A stretch of DNA of 64,000 nt from Diadema setosum (taxonomy: Eukaryota; Echinodermata; Echinoidea; Diadematoida; Diadematidae). Where the stretch lies: positions 12,238,600 to 12,302,599 of the forward strand of contig CM067059.1 of assembly GCA_033980235.1 (NCBI GenBank), given 5' to 3'. The position numbers were made by a program, and so were the translations under genes. The notes under the pieces are model-generated. The model saw nothing but the letters and a program-made list of their open reading frames with translations, searched no databases and had not been told where the DNA came from. Below are positions 37,339-50,500 of the stretch, piece after piece. Position 1 is the stretch's first letter; each line of letters begins with the position of its first letter.

Positions 37339-38915
37339 TTAAGCTAGTTTTCTCTCGTTTTGGCCTTTAATGCATACACTATAATGTACACCTTCTAATG
37401 TGTAGGAATTGTCAAATTTTCAAGAATCTTGAAATTGTCTATCGATCCACAGAATTTTTCTTCATGTGTATTGCACAAGGAGATAGAAGAGGAGATAAGA
37501 ATACATCGTACTGTGTCATCATATAGATTAAAAACACTCAGACGCCATACCTTGCCAGAACATTCCTTTTTTTTTTTTTTTTTTTTTGTAGTTGCTGTTG
37601 TTCCTTATATATTGAATCAAACTGATTCAAATTATGAGCTAGATTACGTGGCCGCTAATGAAACAATGTGGAAGCAAGCAACCACATGGCCCGACGGCTT
37701 TAAAGGAAACCGGAAACCAATTATAAATTCGGATTCAGTGAAAGCAGCAATATTAGTAGGACACATCAGTGAAAAATCGGATATTCGAGTCAAAAGTTAC
37801 AAAGTTTTAAAGTTTCGGTGCCATCACAGCCGGATAAGGAGGCTTCTACACTTCATGACGTCATTGTGGACAACAGTATAAAGAATTACAAAGAAAATTC
37901 AACATTCAAATTCATGAAATTCTTCCGTCGAGATGCTTTCAACATATTGTCACTTTTCTACCATAATGAAAGAGCACTCGACTTACCTCTTTCAGAGAGC
38001 AGGGGATATAATATTACCTTTACATGTGTCAGTAACAAGTCGATGGAACGTCTACTTTTCATTTTAAGAAATGAAATTTTGTGAAATTCTCCTTAAATTT
38101 TCTTTATACAGTATTGTTGTTCCCTCCGACGGACCAGGCAATGAGCATTACATTCCCTACCTACAGGGGTACAACGATCATGATTCGATCAAGGGGCCTC
38201 ATGATTGAAATTTCCTGGTTTTATTCACTGGTTCACATTATTTATACATTATATTTTGTACATTGTATTTTTCTTATTCGTCGTCCAACAGTCTTGCCTT
38301 CCTCAAGAACACGCGCATAGTCCGCACAGAAAGTGATATGGAAGTGTCCTGTTGTGTTTGGCAGCTCTTTCTGTCTTTTTTCCCTCTTTTTGTTCTCATC
38401 GGCCAGCCAACAAGACTTACTTTTCATCATACTTTATAAAAAGCACTTTTGTACTTTTTTCTTTTTTTTGCCTATATGATAATGAAGAGAAAATGAAAAT
38501 TAGAACTACTGTTTTGGTCACAATAATATCTGCTGTCAAGGGAGTAGCAGTGAAAATATTCATTGCTCTGGAAACTGATGACGTAATCTTTTTTTTTTTT
38601 TACTCTCAGACACGTGACTCAATAGAGTGACATGACGACTTTGTGAGAGATTGTGAAATTTACAATTTGAACCGCCTGTATAATCATAATAATTATGTAT
38701 GTATGCATTTTTGCAGGAAATGAAATCTGAAACCAAACCTGAGGAAAATTGTTCTCACATTGGCAAGAACAGTTCCACTTTATCATACGGATGGTGTACA
38801 TGTACAAGTATATTTTTTCAATAAACTAATAATCAGTCCTTCATTTCACTGTTGTCATGGTTTCTTGATTTGATATCCTGATTTGGTCTAACTCGTGATG
38901 AAATATGCACACAAA
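37339..38915. other. Intergenic, no gene supported
   Basis: A 150-codon open frame (37,429-37,881) crosses a T run that creates poly-phenylalanine. It has no splice context or similarity. Part of the segment (37,800-37,860) resembles 53,478-53,545, suggesting an interspersed repeat. Confidence 0.4.
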
Positions 38916-38930
38916 AATATATATGATATA

Positions 38931-38985
<55 letters not shown>
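38916..38985. repeat. (AT)n microsatellite
   Basis: AT/TA dinucleotides ending at the TA target of the next element. Confidence 0.95.
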
Positions 38986-38988
<3 letters not shown>

Positions 38989-41840
38989 TAGACCTCGCCT
39001 AAGTCGACATCGCATAAGTCGACAACTCGCTTAAGTCGACACAATAAAAAAGTCCCGATTTTTGCCTTTGTTATTCCTTGAAAATTTCCTCGTCTTAGTC
39101 GACATTTATGAGTCGACAACTCGCGTAAGTCGACCTGATTTTTCAGTGCCAACTGAGCTGAAATACGTGTTAATTCCCTCGTCTAAGTCGACATAATTTT
39201 TTGCTCAAAATCTTATCGCCATTCTCTGAAAAGTAATTGTTTTCCCGCTCCGATTCGCTGCGTTTCTACTCGGTAATTCGCTAGTGTACGGCGCGGTAGC
39301 GTTCGCGCCATGCGTCCATTGTCTTGTATGCCAGAATATAGAAAGGACATACACTCATTTACACTGGAGCATTACATGTAGTACCCAAGACAGTTCTCTT
39401 TACCCCTTTTCTCTCTCTCGTTTTTCTCAAAACGCACACATTTTGTACACTTATATGTCCCAGTAGGTATTCATTATCCGAACATAACCTGTAGGTGTTT
39501 TTGTAAATCCGAATATTCTAACGTTGATTATTCCGAAGCGGTATTAAAACCAGGGCCCTTTCTAAAAAGATTTATTACAATGCAACTAATAATGCAACTC
39601 AAGAAATCAAATGCAGGTGTATCAAATCACACGCAACTTTTGCATCTAAACGCAAGTGCGTTGCTGAAAAGACTTGCGTTTGATAATCATATGAAACTAG
39701 AAAATAATTGTTACGAACCTGAAACTCAATTGCGTTTAAACGCAACTCTAAAAATCAAATGTAAGTCCATCAAATCACACGCAACGATGATGATGAACAA
39801 GAGCGTTGCAGAGGAGACTTGGGTTTTTGTACGAAACTAGAAACTGCGTTTAAATAAATCTCTATACATCTACGGAAGTGCGTTATTGTTGAAAAGACTT
39901 GCATTACTTTTTTCATTTCGTAAGCAAAATTAAAAATTAAACGCAACTCTGAAAATCAAACGCAAGTCCATCAAATCACATGGCACGCTGAAAAGACTTG
40001 CGTTTGATAATCACACGAAAATTGTAGGGAACTTTTTTTTTTAACTCAAATCGCACGGAACGCTGAAAGACTTGCGTTTGATAATCATACCGAAAATTGT
40101 AGGGAACTTTTTTTTTAACTCAATTGCGTTTAAAGCAACTCTAAAAATCAAATGCAAGTCCATCATATCACACGTAACGCTGTATTTAAACGCAAGTGCG
40201 TTGCAGAGAAGACTTGCGGTTTTTGTACGAAACTATAAGAAATTGTGTTTAAACGCATCTCTAAACATCTACGGAAGTGTGTTATTGTTTAAAAGACTTG
40301 CATTATTTTTTATTTCGTAAACAAAATTACAAATTAAATGCATCTCTAAAAAATCAAATGGAAATCCATCAAATCACACGGAACGCTGAAAGACTTGCGT
40401 TTGATAATCACACGATACTAGAAAATTGTAGGGAACTTTTTTTTAACTCAATTGCGTTTAAACGCAACTCTAAAAATCAAATGCCAATCCATCAAATCAC
40501 GTAACGCTGTATTCAAACGTAAGAGCGTTGCAGAGAAGACTTGCGGCTTTTGTACGAAACTATAAGAAATTGCGTTTAAACGCATCTCTAAACATCTACG
40601 GAAGTGTGTTATTGTTTAAAAGACTTATCGTAAGCAAAATTAAGAATTAAACGCAATTCTGAAAATCAAATACAAGTCCATCAAATCACACGGAACGCTG
40701 AAAAGACTTGCGTTTGATTATAACACAAAACTAGAAAATTGTATGAAATTTAAACTCAATTGCGTTTAAACGCAACTCTAAAAATCAAATGCAAGTCCGT
40801 CAAATCACAAGCAACGCTGTTTTTAAAACGCAAGAGCGCAGCAGAAAAGACTTGCCGTTCTTGTCCAAAACTATAGAAACTGCGTTTAAACGCATAAAAA
40901 TGTACGGAAGTGCGTTATTGTTGAAAAGGCTCACATTATTTTTTATTTCGTAACGGAACTTTCGCCGTGACCGAACTTAGTCTGCACTTGCAGGGGAAAG
41001 ACATCACAACATTTACACGTTTCAAACTACCGAAACGCATTCTGCTTCACAAAATGTCAATGAAAAAAATGATAACGAATTATTGTTAAAGTTCGCTATG
41101 CCGAAGTTTTAAATCTCAGTCCAAAGTTAAATTAGTCCGACAATGTTAAGAGGTTTGTTTTTACGAAGGTTATAGTAGTAAGAAAGATGTCGTTTTCGGA
41201 TGAACAACCTTATCTTCTTCTTTTTATTTCAGACAGGCCCGCGCCGTACAGAGCGGTAATGTCGCGAATCGGAGCACGAGAACAATTCATTTTCAGAGTA
41301 TGGCAATACAAATTTAAGCAGAACAAATATGGCGACTTAGGGAAGGAAAATCACACATATTTCGAGTCAGTCGGCACTGAAAAATAATCTCGACAGAATC
41401 ATGCGAAATCACACGCATGTCTTTCCAGCAACGCACTTGAATTTAAATCGCAAAGTATAAAGCAATTTTGGGAATTTGCCTTTGATATTTCAAATCAAGT
41501 TTAAAACGTTAAGTGTCTAGAAGCGGGCCTAGGTTTCCGATCCCGCTCTCTCAAAATCTCTCTAGAGATTTGGGAATTGTGCGTTGTCGTTACTAACCCG
41601 CGCAAGATTTATGCATGAACTAAAACATTATTGTTGCTCATGACAGTAGGCATGTTTTGGCGGCAAAAGGGGTAAGATATGGGTAGCGATCCGCATCGTG
41701 ATCCAAATCTCACTCTGTACAGGGGAAATTAATTTTCATTTATAAGTCGACAAAATGTCGACTGACGCGTAAGTCGACATTCGCGTAAGTCGACGTGTTT
41801 TGCTCGGTCCCGATTATGTCGACTTACGCGAGGTTGACTG
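38986..41840. mobile_element. Nonautonomous pogo/Tigger-like DNA transposon, 2,855 bp
   Basis: Terminal inverted repeats CAGTAGACCTCGCCTAAG (left) and CAGTCAACCTCGCGTAAG (right, read inward) match at 20 of 23 positions counting the following GTCGAC. The flanks are TA dinucleotides. CAGT ends, TA targets and an ACCTCG motif fit pogo/Tigger members of the Tc1/mariner superfamily. Both ends carry many GTCGAC words (seven in the first 210 bp, five in the last 100 bp). The interior is a tandem array (39,590-40,960) and short unique flanks. No DDE/DDD transposase is recognisable; a 66-codon frame at 41,187-41,387 is unassigned. Confidence 0.85.
39590..40960. repeat. Internal tandem array, unit about 315 bp
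   Basis: The marker word CTTGCGTTTGATAATCA recurs near 39,675, 40,002, 40,070 and 40,394, and in variant form near 40,707. The marker CTACGGAAGTG recurs near 39,868, 40,268 and 40,597, with a variant near 40,900. This gives four or so degenerate units of 300-330 bp, one with an extra 68-bp partial duplication. Each unit has GTTTAAAC-centred palindromes such as TTGCGTTTAAACGCAA. Confidence 0.8.
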
Positions 41841-42240
41841 TATATATATTGTATATATATTTATACACACACACATTATTTTCTACATGATATTGTGCGA
41901 GGTCGACCTAATGTGGGTTGCTGTATATAGGACCTACATGTGTGTGTGTGAATACACATACATTATCAGACTCGTAACATGGTAGTACATTATCCTACAT
42001 CTTATCACCATCTCCCCCCCCCCAAAAAAAAAAAAAAAAAAAAAATTATATATATATATATGTGTGTGTGGATTATTCTTTCTTCTTTGACACAGACACA
42101 TGCCCTAGGCAAGGTCATGTAACGAGAAATCTTATAACATATAAGCACAGGATAACCTCACAAGTAGCCCCGTGATCACACTCCATACAACAGGCACTCG
42201 CGGAGGAATGACTCCAAGCCAGAAATACAGTCATATTCAA
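41841..42240. other. Intergenic, AT and C/A-run sequence
   Basis: Contains a C-run/A-run/(TA)n/(TG)n compound at 42,013-42,069. A short word GCGAGGTCGACCTA at about 41,896 resembles the neighbouring transposon's termini and may be a fragment of another copy. Confidence 0.5.
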
Positions 42241-44455
42241 GAATAAATTTCATCAATTTATTCATTTATGTGGAAAAAAGGGAAACATTGAACTATTTAC
42301 ACAGAAAATCATACATTACAAAAGATGAAATTTCTTCCCCTGCATGTCAATTATTCAATTACTCCACTTCGGATTAATTTGTTTATTCTATTTCCATGGC
42401 AAACTATGAAAAAAAGAAGAAGAGAGAATTGAAATTCAAACGAGAACATGTTTTGGAAAGTAATTTTTGCTTGTTGGTTAATTGGTTTGCTTGTCATCAA
42501 TCACCCCAAACCTTAACTTGGACAACTATTCCATTGGAACTCTTTGATACATGCATTTTCTCAGAAAATACAAAAACAAAACAAAAGCACTGACAGTATT
42601 TCACAGGAGCTGCCGATTCTGAAAAGGTGCATTGAACACAGTCAATGATCCACAGCGACATGAATGAGATTCTCTCTTTAAAAGACAATACAGTACTCCC
42701 AGAAGCAGCATTATTATAACAATTTGCAATGATGTCGTATAGCCCTTTATATTCCAAGTATTGACAGTAACTCTTTCCTCCTCTCTCTCCCTCTGCATCC
42801 CTCTATGCCATTATTTTGTTCCTCTACATGCCATTTCTGGGAATGCATTCTTTTTGGTTATACACACCATAAATTTCATTAGTAGGTGTGGTTTCCCAAT
42901 GAAAAATGTACAATGCAGATGTAATGGCATACCCACAGCTTGTAAATAACATCAACGAAAAGGAAGCAGTGTTCCTTTATGTTTATCCCCCATTTCTGCT
43001 GAACTCTTGTGTGAAAAAAAAGGAGCGTTAGATTTGTGACGAGCACATTTAAGACGATTGCTTTGGCCATTCTAGTCACTCTGCGTCGTTTTGCAAAGTA
43101 GCTGTAGATTATGCGAGGATGCAGCTTATACAAAGTAAAATGGCACACTCATATGATCAAAGCATCAAGTTGCTCTAAGCGGTGTGAATTTGAGTGGACA
43201 CAAACATGGCCCAGGGCCGACCATGCAAACTCGGACGACACAAGGTTGATTTTGATAAGCAAAGTTGCACAGGTTTCTTTCCTCAGAATGTCGTGTCGAG
43301 AAAATCTAAAGCTCCCTTTTGACCGATCAATAAGCATTCCACTTTTCCTCAATAAGATTTCTAGAGTAAACTACAGTGTATTTGATGATTTCTCTGATGT
43401 GGGTCAGTCAACCAATCATCTCTGACGGTGCAGTTGGCATATAAATTTTACACACATGTTTTTTACATCTCTCAGACATGTTCGCACAATGATAACCCCA
43501 AGCAAGTGCCGTTTTCCACATTATTCAGACAGAAGTAGCAGTTGACATAGATGAATCAAACTTTAAACACAATTTCAATTGGAAAATCTTCATAGACACC
43601 TTCAAAATTGAAACGTAACTCATGCCATTTTAATCTGATTGTGACCAGATTTTGGTGACACAACTAAACAAAAAAAAGAAGAAAAATCCAAAATGCAGAC
43701 TGTCACTTTTTACATCACTAACATCTTTTCCAATAGTTCTCAAGAGTCCTCTCCACTTTTCATGACACTTTCCTGCAGGTTACAGACAAATATGAAACGC
43801 ATAAAACACATACTTACAATGGCCAACAATGTTATCCTTTTTGTGAGCAGATGCCTTGTTCACAAGCTAAGAACATTATCTTGACCAGCAATCAAAAAAA
43901 AAAAAGAGTGGCACATGTTAATTCAAATCCTCTGCAGGAAAAACTGAAGGAATGGACAAGCTCTTTCAGCCCTGCGGACAGACAGCCTCGTGCTGCTGGC
44001 CGGTGCGAGACAAGACAAACACATGATGTAGGGGGTGGGGCCAGTATTGTGAACTTCACAAACATAGAATTATAGACTAAATGCATGGATGGTGAACTTG
44101 ATTTTTTTTTTTTTTTTACCCAGTCACAAAGAAAATCACTTTCAAAGCACATCCAGATCAGCCAATTGCTTGATGACTCCATGACATAAGATGTGCAAAA
44201 TCTGAAGTTGATGCGCTGGAAGTGACAGCTCGTCAACTGTCAAAAAACCCATTTGCGAGACACTGGTCAAATATGCCGACCAAACCACGGATTCCTCCGC
44301 TCGCAAGTCGATGCTTGAGGCAGAACTGTGCACAATCCCTCTCCTTTCCTCATACTCACACAAATCACTTCCTTGGTGCTTCACAGTACCAGTCTAGTAT
44401 CAAGTTTTTGTTTGCAAGGTATTTTCTGTCTGGCAGGCTGTGGGGGACTGGCCCA
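42241..44455 (-). other. RBM25: Probable RBM25 3' UTR
   Basis: Downstream of the RBM25 stop on the minus strand, the sequence is AT-rich and largely free of obvious repeats for 2.2 kb. An AATAAA (minus strand) is at 42,257-42,262. A transcript ending near 42,240 would have a long 3' UTR; earlier signals may be used. Confidence 0.35.
42257..42262 (-). terminator. RBM25: Candidate RBM25 polyadenylation signal
   Basis: AATAAA on the minus strand, about 2.2 kb after the stop codon, near the point where repeat-poor sequence gives way to the intergenic simple repeats. Confidence 0.35.
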
Positions 44456-44548
44456 CTACCTGACAAGGCCGTGCTTCTTCGCTTCCACCTCGTAGATGAG
44501 TAGCCGCCACATTTTAACAACAAAGACCTCGGCTTCCTCGTCCAAAAC
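44456..44548 (-). CDS. RBM25: RBM25 last exon: end of PWI domain
   Basis: 30 codons and TAG: VLDEEAEVFVVKMWRLLIYE then VEAKKHGLVR. It is nearly identical in length and end to vertebrate RBM25. Confidence 0.98.
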   Translation of the reverse strand, partial: VLDEEAEVFVVKMWRLLIYEVEAKKHGLVR

Positions 44549-47500
44549 CTGAGCAGGGGTGAGAGAGAGGTATGCAAGAGTCAGGATCCCTATTATCGGT
44601 AGACCATGCTTAAAAATGATAAAGAAGGTGGTGAGAAAAAATTTACAGAACATACAAGAGCTGCAATCATTTATAGATAATGCTTGAATGTGAAAGAAAC
44701 CTTTTAAAACATCCAGAACTCCATGTAACATTCCTCAATAAATTCAATCAAATGATTCTGTTTCTTTGGTACTAACAAGGAATGCAGCAGAAACTGCTTA
44801 TCTCAAAGAGGTATTGCCTATGATTCAGGAAGATCTTTAGATCTTGCACATAAAAAGATGTTTGAAGTTCATTGACTTTCTCAGGGCAATTAATCCAAAA
44901 TACCATTGGCACTATTAAGACTAAAACTACACACAGATTGGCTCCCTTGTTGTAAGGGCGATACCGTACATTGTATATGCCATATATTTTGCGGGCTTTT
45001 CTGTAAATTTCGCGAGTCAGATGCAATTCCCCAATTCAACATGGCAAAACATTAACTCTGGTCCCAACATGAATGCGACAGGCACACATACTGTAAAACC
45101 AGAAATATTTGTGTGCATGAAATTTTAGCGAATTCTGCGAGCAGCAAAGATTCTCAAGCTTAAAATGCACACATTCTTGTCTGCACTACAGGCAATGAAT
45201 GCCAGTGGCAATTCGCAAAAATGTCATGCCGCGAAAAAAGGCCGTCGGCTCCAATTTGCGAAAATTTCATGCCACAGATATTTCTTGTTTTACAGTACCT
45301 TTTAAAGGGTGTGTACAGTTCTGGTTGAGGTGAGGATTTAGCATTCAACGTTTTGCGAGATATTCAGAAACCACACTTTGAGATGTCAAAGAGCATGCAA
45401 TTCTAAGGGGTATCAAAAGTTTATTTGATGAAAATTGGTTTTGGAATGGCTGAGATATCCCAAAACAAGGTGAAACAAAGAGATCCTAATAAAAGGTGTG
45501 GCCTGTCGCCTTTTATTATTATCACTTTTTTGGATATCTCAGCCATTTGAAAACCAATTTTCATCAAATAAATACTGAATCCTTCTTAAAATTACATGCT
45601 CTTTCATATTTCATAAGAGGTTTCTCATTGTCTCATTTGGAATGTTCAAAACATGAATCCCCACCTCAACCAGTACTGTACAGCCCATTTAATCCATTTA
45701 TTACGGCACTCTATGATTGCAAATTTAACCACTTGTGATATTATCGGGAAGTCATGATTCGCGAAAAATTAGACTTGCTAAATATACAGCATATACAGTA
45801 CTCACCATGGTGATGTCGCTGAGGATGTTCTCAGCACTACTGTGCACCAGCAGCTTGGAGCAGATGAACTCTGTTAGCGTTGGCTCCTCCTCCCCGATGT
45901 ACTCCACAATCTTCTTGTTGATCCACGGCTTGATGCGTCTGTCCATCAAAGACTGCAAAACGAATCCCGGGTAGAATGGTTACTACAAACGCATACCAGC
46001 ATCATGCTCAAGGTACTCACTAGTGTTTCAATTAACCCTAAAAAGACTGGGGGGGGGGCCTAAAAGGCCCCCCCCCCTCGACATTTCGCGCGATAACTCT
46101 GCAACGCGCAATGCTCTCGCCATGATGCTCTATGACTTTTTTCTTTCGAGTTTCCCGCACATTTTGACACCAAATTTGTGATGCCCGGGGGTACGGTTCT
46201 GAAGTTACATAACTTTTTGTACATGCACATGAGGCCGAAAATGGCTCAAAAATGTGATATTGTGTACAAAGTCAATGCAAACTGAGTTTTTTCACATGGT
46301 TCATATAAATATGCTTGTTTTTACTCTCAATGGCTAAAATTAATTTCTTTTAGGAGTATTATGCTTCAAAAAGTGTCTGCCACAAATTTTGTTAAAAAAA
46401 ACAACAAAAACAAAAGGTCGAAAAAACAAAGAAATACATAAGAATTTCATAAAACAATAAAATAAATAAGAAATTGATTTTGATACCGATTTTTTTTTCA
46501 AGTACATTTACTAAGAATGCCACAAAGAATAATTAGACCAAAAATGAGCACTTTTGGAGCTTTATTTACTGATTTAGATCAAAGAGTCTGATTTCTCGCA
46601 TAAATTAGCATAATTAATCAAAATAAAATAAAAGAAGACTATTTTGTAAAATTTGAATATACGATCTTGTAGATTACATCACACACTACCATTGTGCAAA
46701 TTTCCGCGGCGATCGCGCGATCCACGGCCGAGATCTTAAGGGGGGGCCCTTTAGGCCCCCCCCCCCAGTCTTTCGAGCTACCAAAATAGCCCAGTCTTTT
46801 TAGGGTTAAGCAAATCTGTAAATTCACTTTTTAGAACTAAGAAAATTTTGCATTACCAAGGTCATGTTGCCACACTTAATCATATCCACATCTTGCATAC
46901 AAGACAAGTAGGATTATATACCTTTATAGTGGGGCCAGTATGATTGTAAAGTTTGAAGAATCTTCTTTCTAGCGTAGCTAATTTGATGCACTATATATGT
47001 TTGATGTTGTAAAAATGTCAACAATTTTCTCCTGGTAACGGATGATTGATATCGATGGTCATATCTAACAGTAGAGTGCATCAGCATAGTCAAGGCCTTT
47101 GTTCATGAAGTACTCATGGCCATGACATCTTTCAATATCTGCAGCTTTTATGCCAAAAGCAGGCAAAGTATGAAAATCCTGTAAAATATCATACCTACAG
47201 TGACTGTATCTTCAATTGCTCAAACTTACAAATGTAAAGTGCTTTTACAAAACAGGAACCTGTCTGCATGTAGGCCTTCAGTTCCATGACATTTGCTCCT
47301 GCGACAATTGCTGCCCTAAAATAACTGCATGCTAAGCCAAACATAAATTCTATCTATAAACATAACCCTATCCCCAATCCTATTCCTCACATCAAACTCT
47401 ACCTAAAACCCTATCACAACCCTAACCTTAAGTCCTTGGGGAAAATAAGACCAGAGCAATTGTCGCTGGCACAAGTGTTGTGTCACCAGACTGTCAGCTT

Positions 47501-50500
47501 TTACACCTTTGCCAATCAATGCACTATTTCCACTTAAATGCTACTGCCATTGTAGCCTTAAGTATTCCAACTGACCAATGGAGGTGCATTCACAAAACAG
47601 GGTCCTCTCTCAGAGCTGCCAACATTCACCCATAAAAGTTGGAGAGATTTCAAAGGGTAATCAGGAAGATACGCATATACCTGTGTGTTACATGCACCTC
47701 AGTGGAGCAAAAATAATTCCTGAATCAGGGAGATTTTCTAACTCCCTTATCCAGAAAAGAAAGAAATATTGAAGTAGCCAGGAAGTCTCCTACAGAATCG
47801 GGGAGACTTGGTCTAAAATCCCATTTACAGTGGCAGGCCCAAGGCCGGCCCAAGGCCTGCCAAAGTATTCAGTCTTGCAATTTCATGCATTTACACTGTC
47901 TTGTCGAGCCGCGCCCGAGGAGTGAAACTTCCTTTCACATGTTCTTTTTTGGTCGTAGTGGTGCTCTACATACATGTGCACTTTTTTTCCAGTAATCTCT
48001 ACAGTACAGCCGAGTGGGTTAGACCGTGCATGTGGGTCTGCTTGCGTTTACATCGACAAAAGGCGGGCGTCAGGCTGGCCCCGTTTTTGGTACCGCAATT
48101 GGGCCCACGTGCATTTACACACACACACACACAAAAAAAAAAATGCGTCCTTGGTAATGCAATTACTTTGGTGAAAACGGGGCTTAAGTTGTCAGCTTTG
48201 ACATCTCTGCTACTCATTACATAATTTTCATTGACTAAAAAAACAGGACGAGGACACTAATTAACATCTTTGAGACTAACCTCATCCACAATTGACCAGT
48301 CCACTTTGTAGGCAAACAGCTCCTCCTTGGCAGTGGGTATCCTCTCGATCAGGTTCTTGATGGTCTTGCGCTTCTCCTCGGCCGCCGAGGCCACCTTCTG
48401 CGACTGGCCCACCGCTTTCATCTCCTCCTCCGAGTACTCGATGGGCACCAGCTTGCGCTTCTTCTTGCCCCCCATGTCCGCCCCGTCCTCCTCCTGGTTG
48501 AACACCTCCCCCAGGGTCAGTTTCTTGCGCTTGCTGCCAACCAGGGCCATGCCGCCAGAGGAGCGCTGGTGGTGGTCTGGGCGGGCGTTGGACTGGGGTG
48601 ATGCGGCGCCTACTGCAGGTGGGGTAGGAAGTGACGGAGACAAAGAGACAGTAGTCACATATTGTCATTTTCACAAGATTTTTGTCCATCTCGAGACTGC
48701 TACGGATATACAACTTGTTCCCATCAATTCATGAAAATGACCTGAAATATCATACATGGGGATGAATATGAAAGCAAATGCAACAAGCATATCTGGGGGG
48801 GGGGGGTGGGGAAGAAATCAATTACTCTCAAGTTGGCTCAAATCCAGCAGGAAAAAATAATTGCAAACCCTCACTGCATGTGAGTAACTAACATGTCTGC
48901 TCTGCATTAACTTCAAAATACATGTACACTGTAGAACCACAACAGAGTTACATGACTCTTGTGTGACATATTGTTATCTAAGTAATAATCTCATATTTGT
49001 AAATAGACTCATCAGCCATTTTCCTCATTTCAAAGTTTAAATTGCTGCATACTGTCCTTGCAGAATTAGAAGTTAAGCTATTTTAGTTAAGCCTTTCCTC
49101 CAACAGTGCTTAAAATTGTATTTAAGTTGAACTGTCACATCTTTGCGGTGAACTGAAGCAAACATGCTGATATGAATGAAGCAAACACTGTTATCACTAT
49201 TGACAGCCCTCCCCAAATTTAATATCAATGCTTTGCTGGATGTTGAGAAAGGTGAAAAGGCATATGGACTGTGGAGGGGTTAACTGCACTAGAGGTCATC
49301 AGACCTGTACTGTCACCAGACGCACAGCACATTTTGGAAGAGCAGTCACAACCACAGACTCCTCAAAATGTCAAGATTTACACTGATTGTAAAATAATAA
49401 TTACTGAAAATAAAATACAGCAGTTTAATACTCTTCTATACCAGCACACAGAATGCAACCTTTGCCTGGGAAATTAAGCAAAAGAGAGTTAATGCCTCTT
49501 GAATCCATTAGTGTAGAGACATTTAAGAGAGAAGAAGAAAAATAAAATTCATAAAATGATGAACATACGTACCATATTATTATAAAACAAAAGGCATATA
49601 CACACAAATTAGTCACACATGGATACACAAGAAATATCTGCGATGCTTTCAAAGCTTACAAAATCACACTCTGGTATGAAGGACACAAGTGAATAATCAA
49701 ATCAATAATTGTCACAATATGAGTCGAGAACAAGAAAGGTGCTGAACTTCACACACTTTGTGTACCAGTCCCACCCTTTCTGGTTCTTGAAAGATGACAA
49801 ATACTCCAACTTTCTTCATTTTTCTTTTCTTTTTCTCAAATTTCTCTGATGCACTATCATTTTGGCATATGGGCAACATATCCTCTGTAGCATTTCGATC
49901 GTAGGGCGTGATAATGAACACAACGAATTGAGGTGAACAAATATGGTGGTCTGCAAAAAAATGTCATGATTGATGGCAGAGAAAAAGAGACATTTGAGTG
50001 CTAAAATTTGGCTTTGCACGATTTTCATGAGCAAGCAGAGAAACTTGCGATGGCTACACAAGGCATATAGTCACCAGAAATCTGGCCGTCTGATCTGCTG
50101 GTGGTGGCAGTGATTTGGTGTGCAAAAGCCTCTTCCGCCGTGGCACCCCCGGCTGCATGGTAAAGACGGGGTTAGCGGTCAACACTCACAAAAATCCAAT
50201 CTCTTTCATGGGGTGGCTGGTGGCAATTCATGCAAGGGGAGAATGGTTCCTCGCAACCATTCATTTCCACATTTCTGGCGTAGGACCAACTTTACAAATG
50301 ATTGCTCACATTCGATATGTCTCTTCATTTAAATGCTCATTCAACTTTATTTAACTCAATTGTGTAAAACACACACTTCCAAACAATACCATCCTTTTTC
50401 TTTTTCAGAATGTACTAATGAAGGTAAGCTGAATAAAAGGAAAGGTATCTACACATTCTACCTACCATTTAACAAAATTATATATAAGCTTACACCCAAT

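Larger units (their letters stand above)
45953..48280 (-). other. RBM25 intron with families B and C
   Basis: Besides the two elements listed, 47,580-47,880 has words repeated between GGCCCAAGGCC units. No other gene is seen. Confidence 0.5.

Noticed and set aside
37429..37881. A 150-codon plus-strand frame
   Set aside because: It crosses a poly-T run, and its last part overlaps an interspersed repeat. No splice context and no similarity recognised.
48282..48713. A second 143-codon minus-strand frame overlapping the RBM25 linker exon
   Set aside because: Shadow frame. The other frame carries the conserved KKKRKLVP and LFAYKVDWSIVDE sequence and correct phase.
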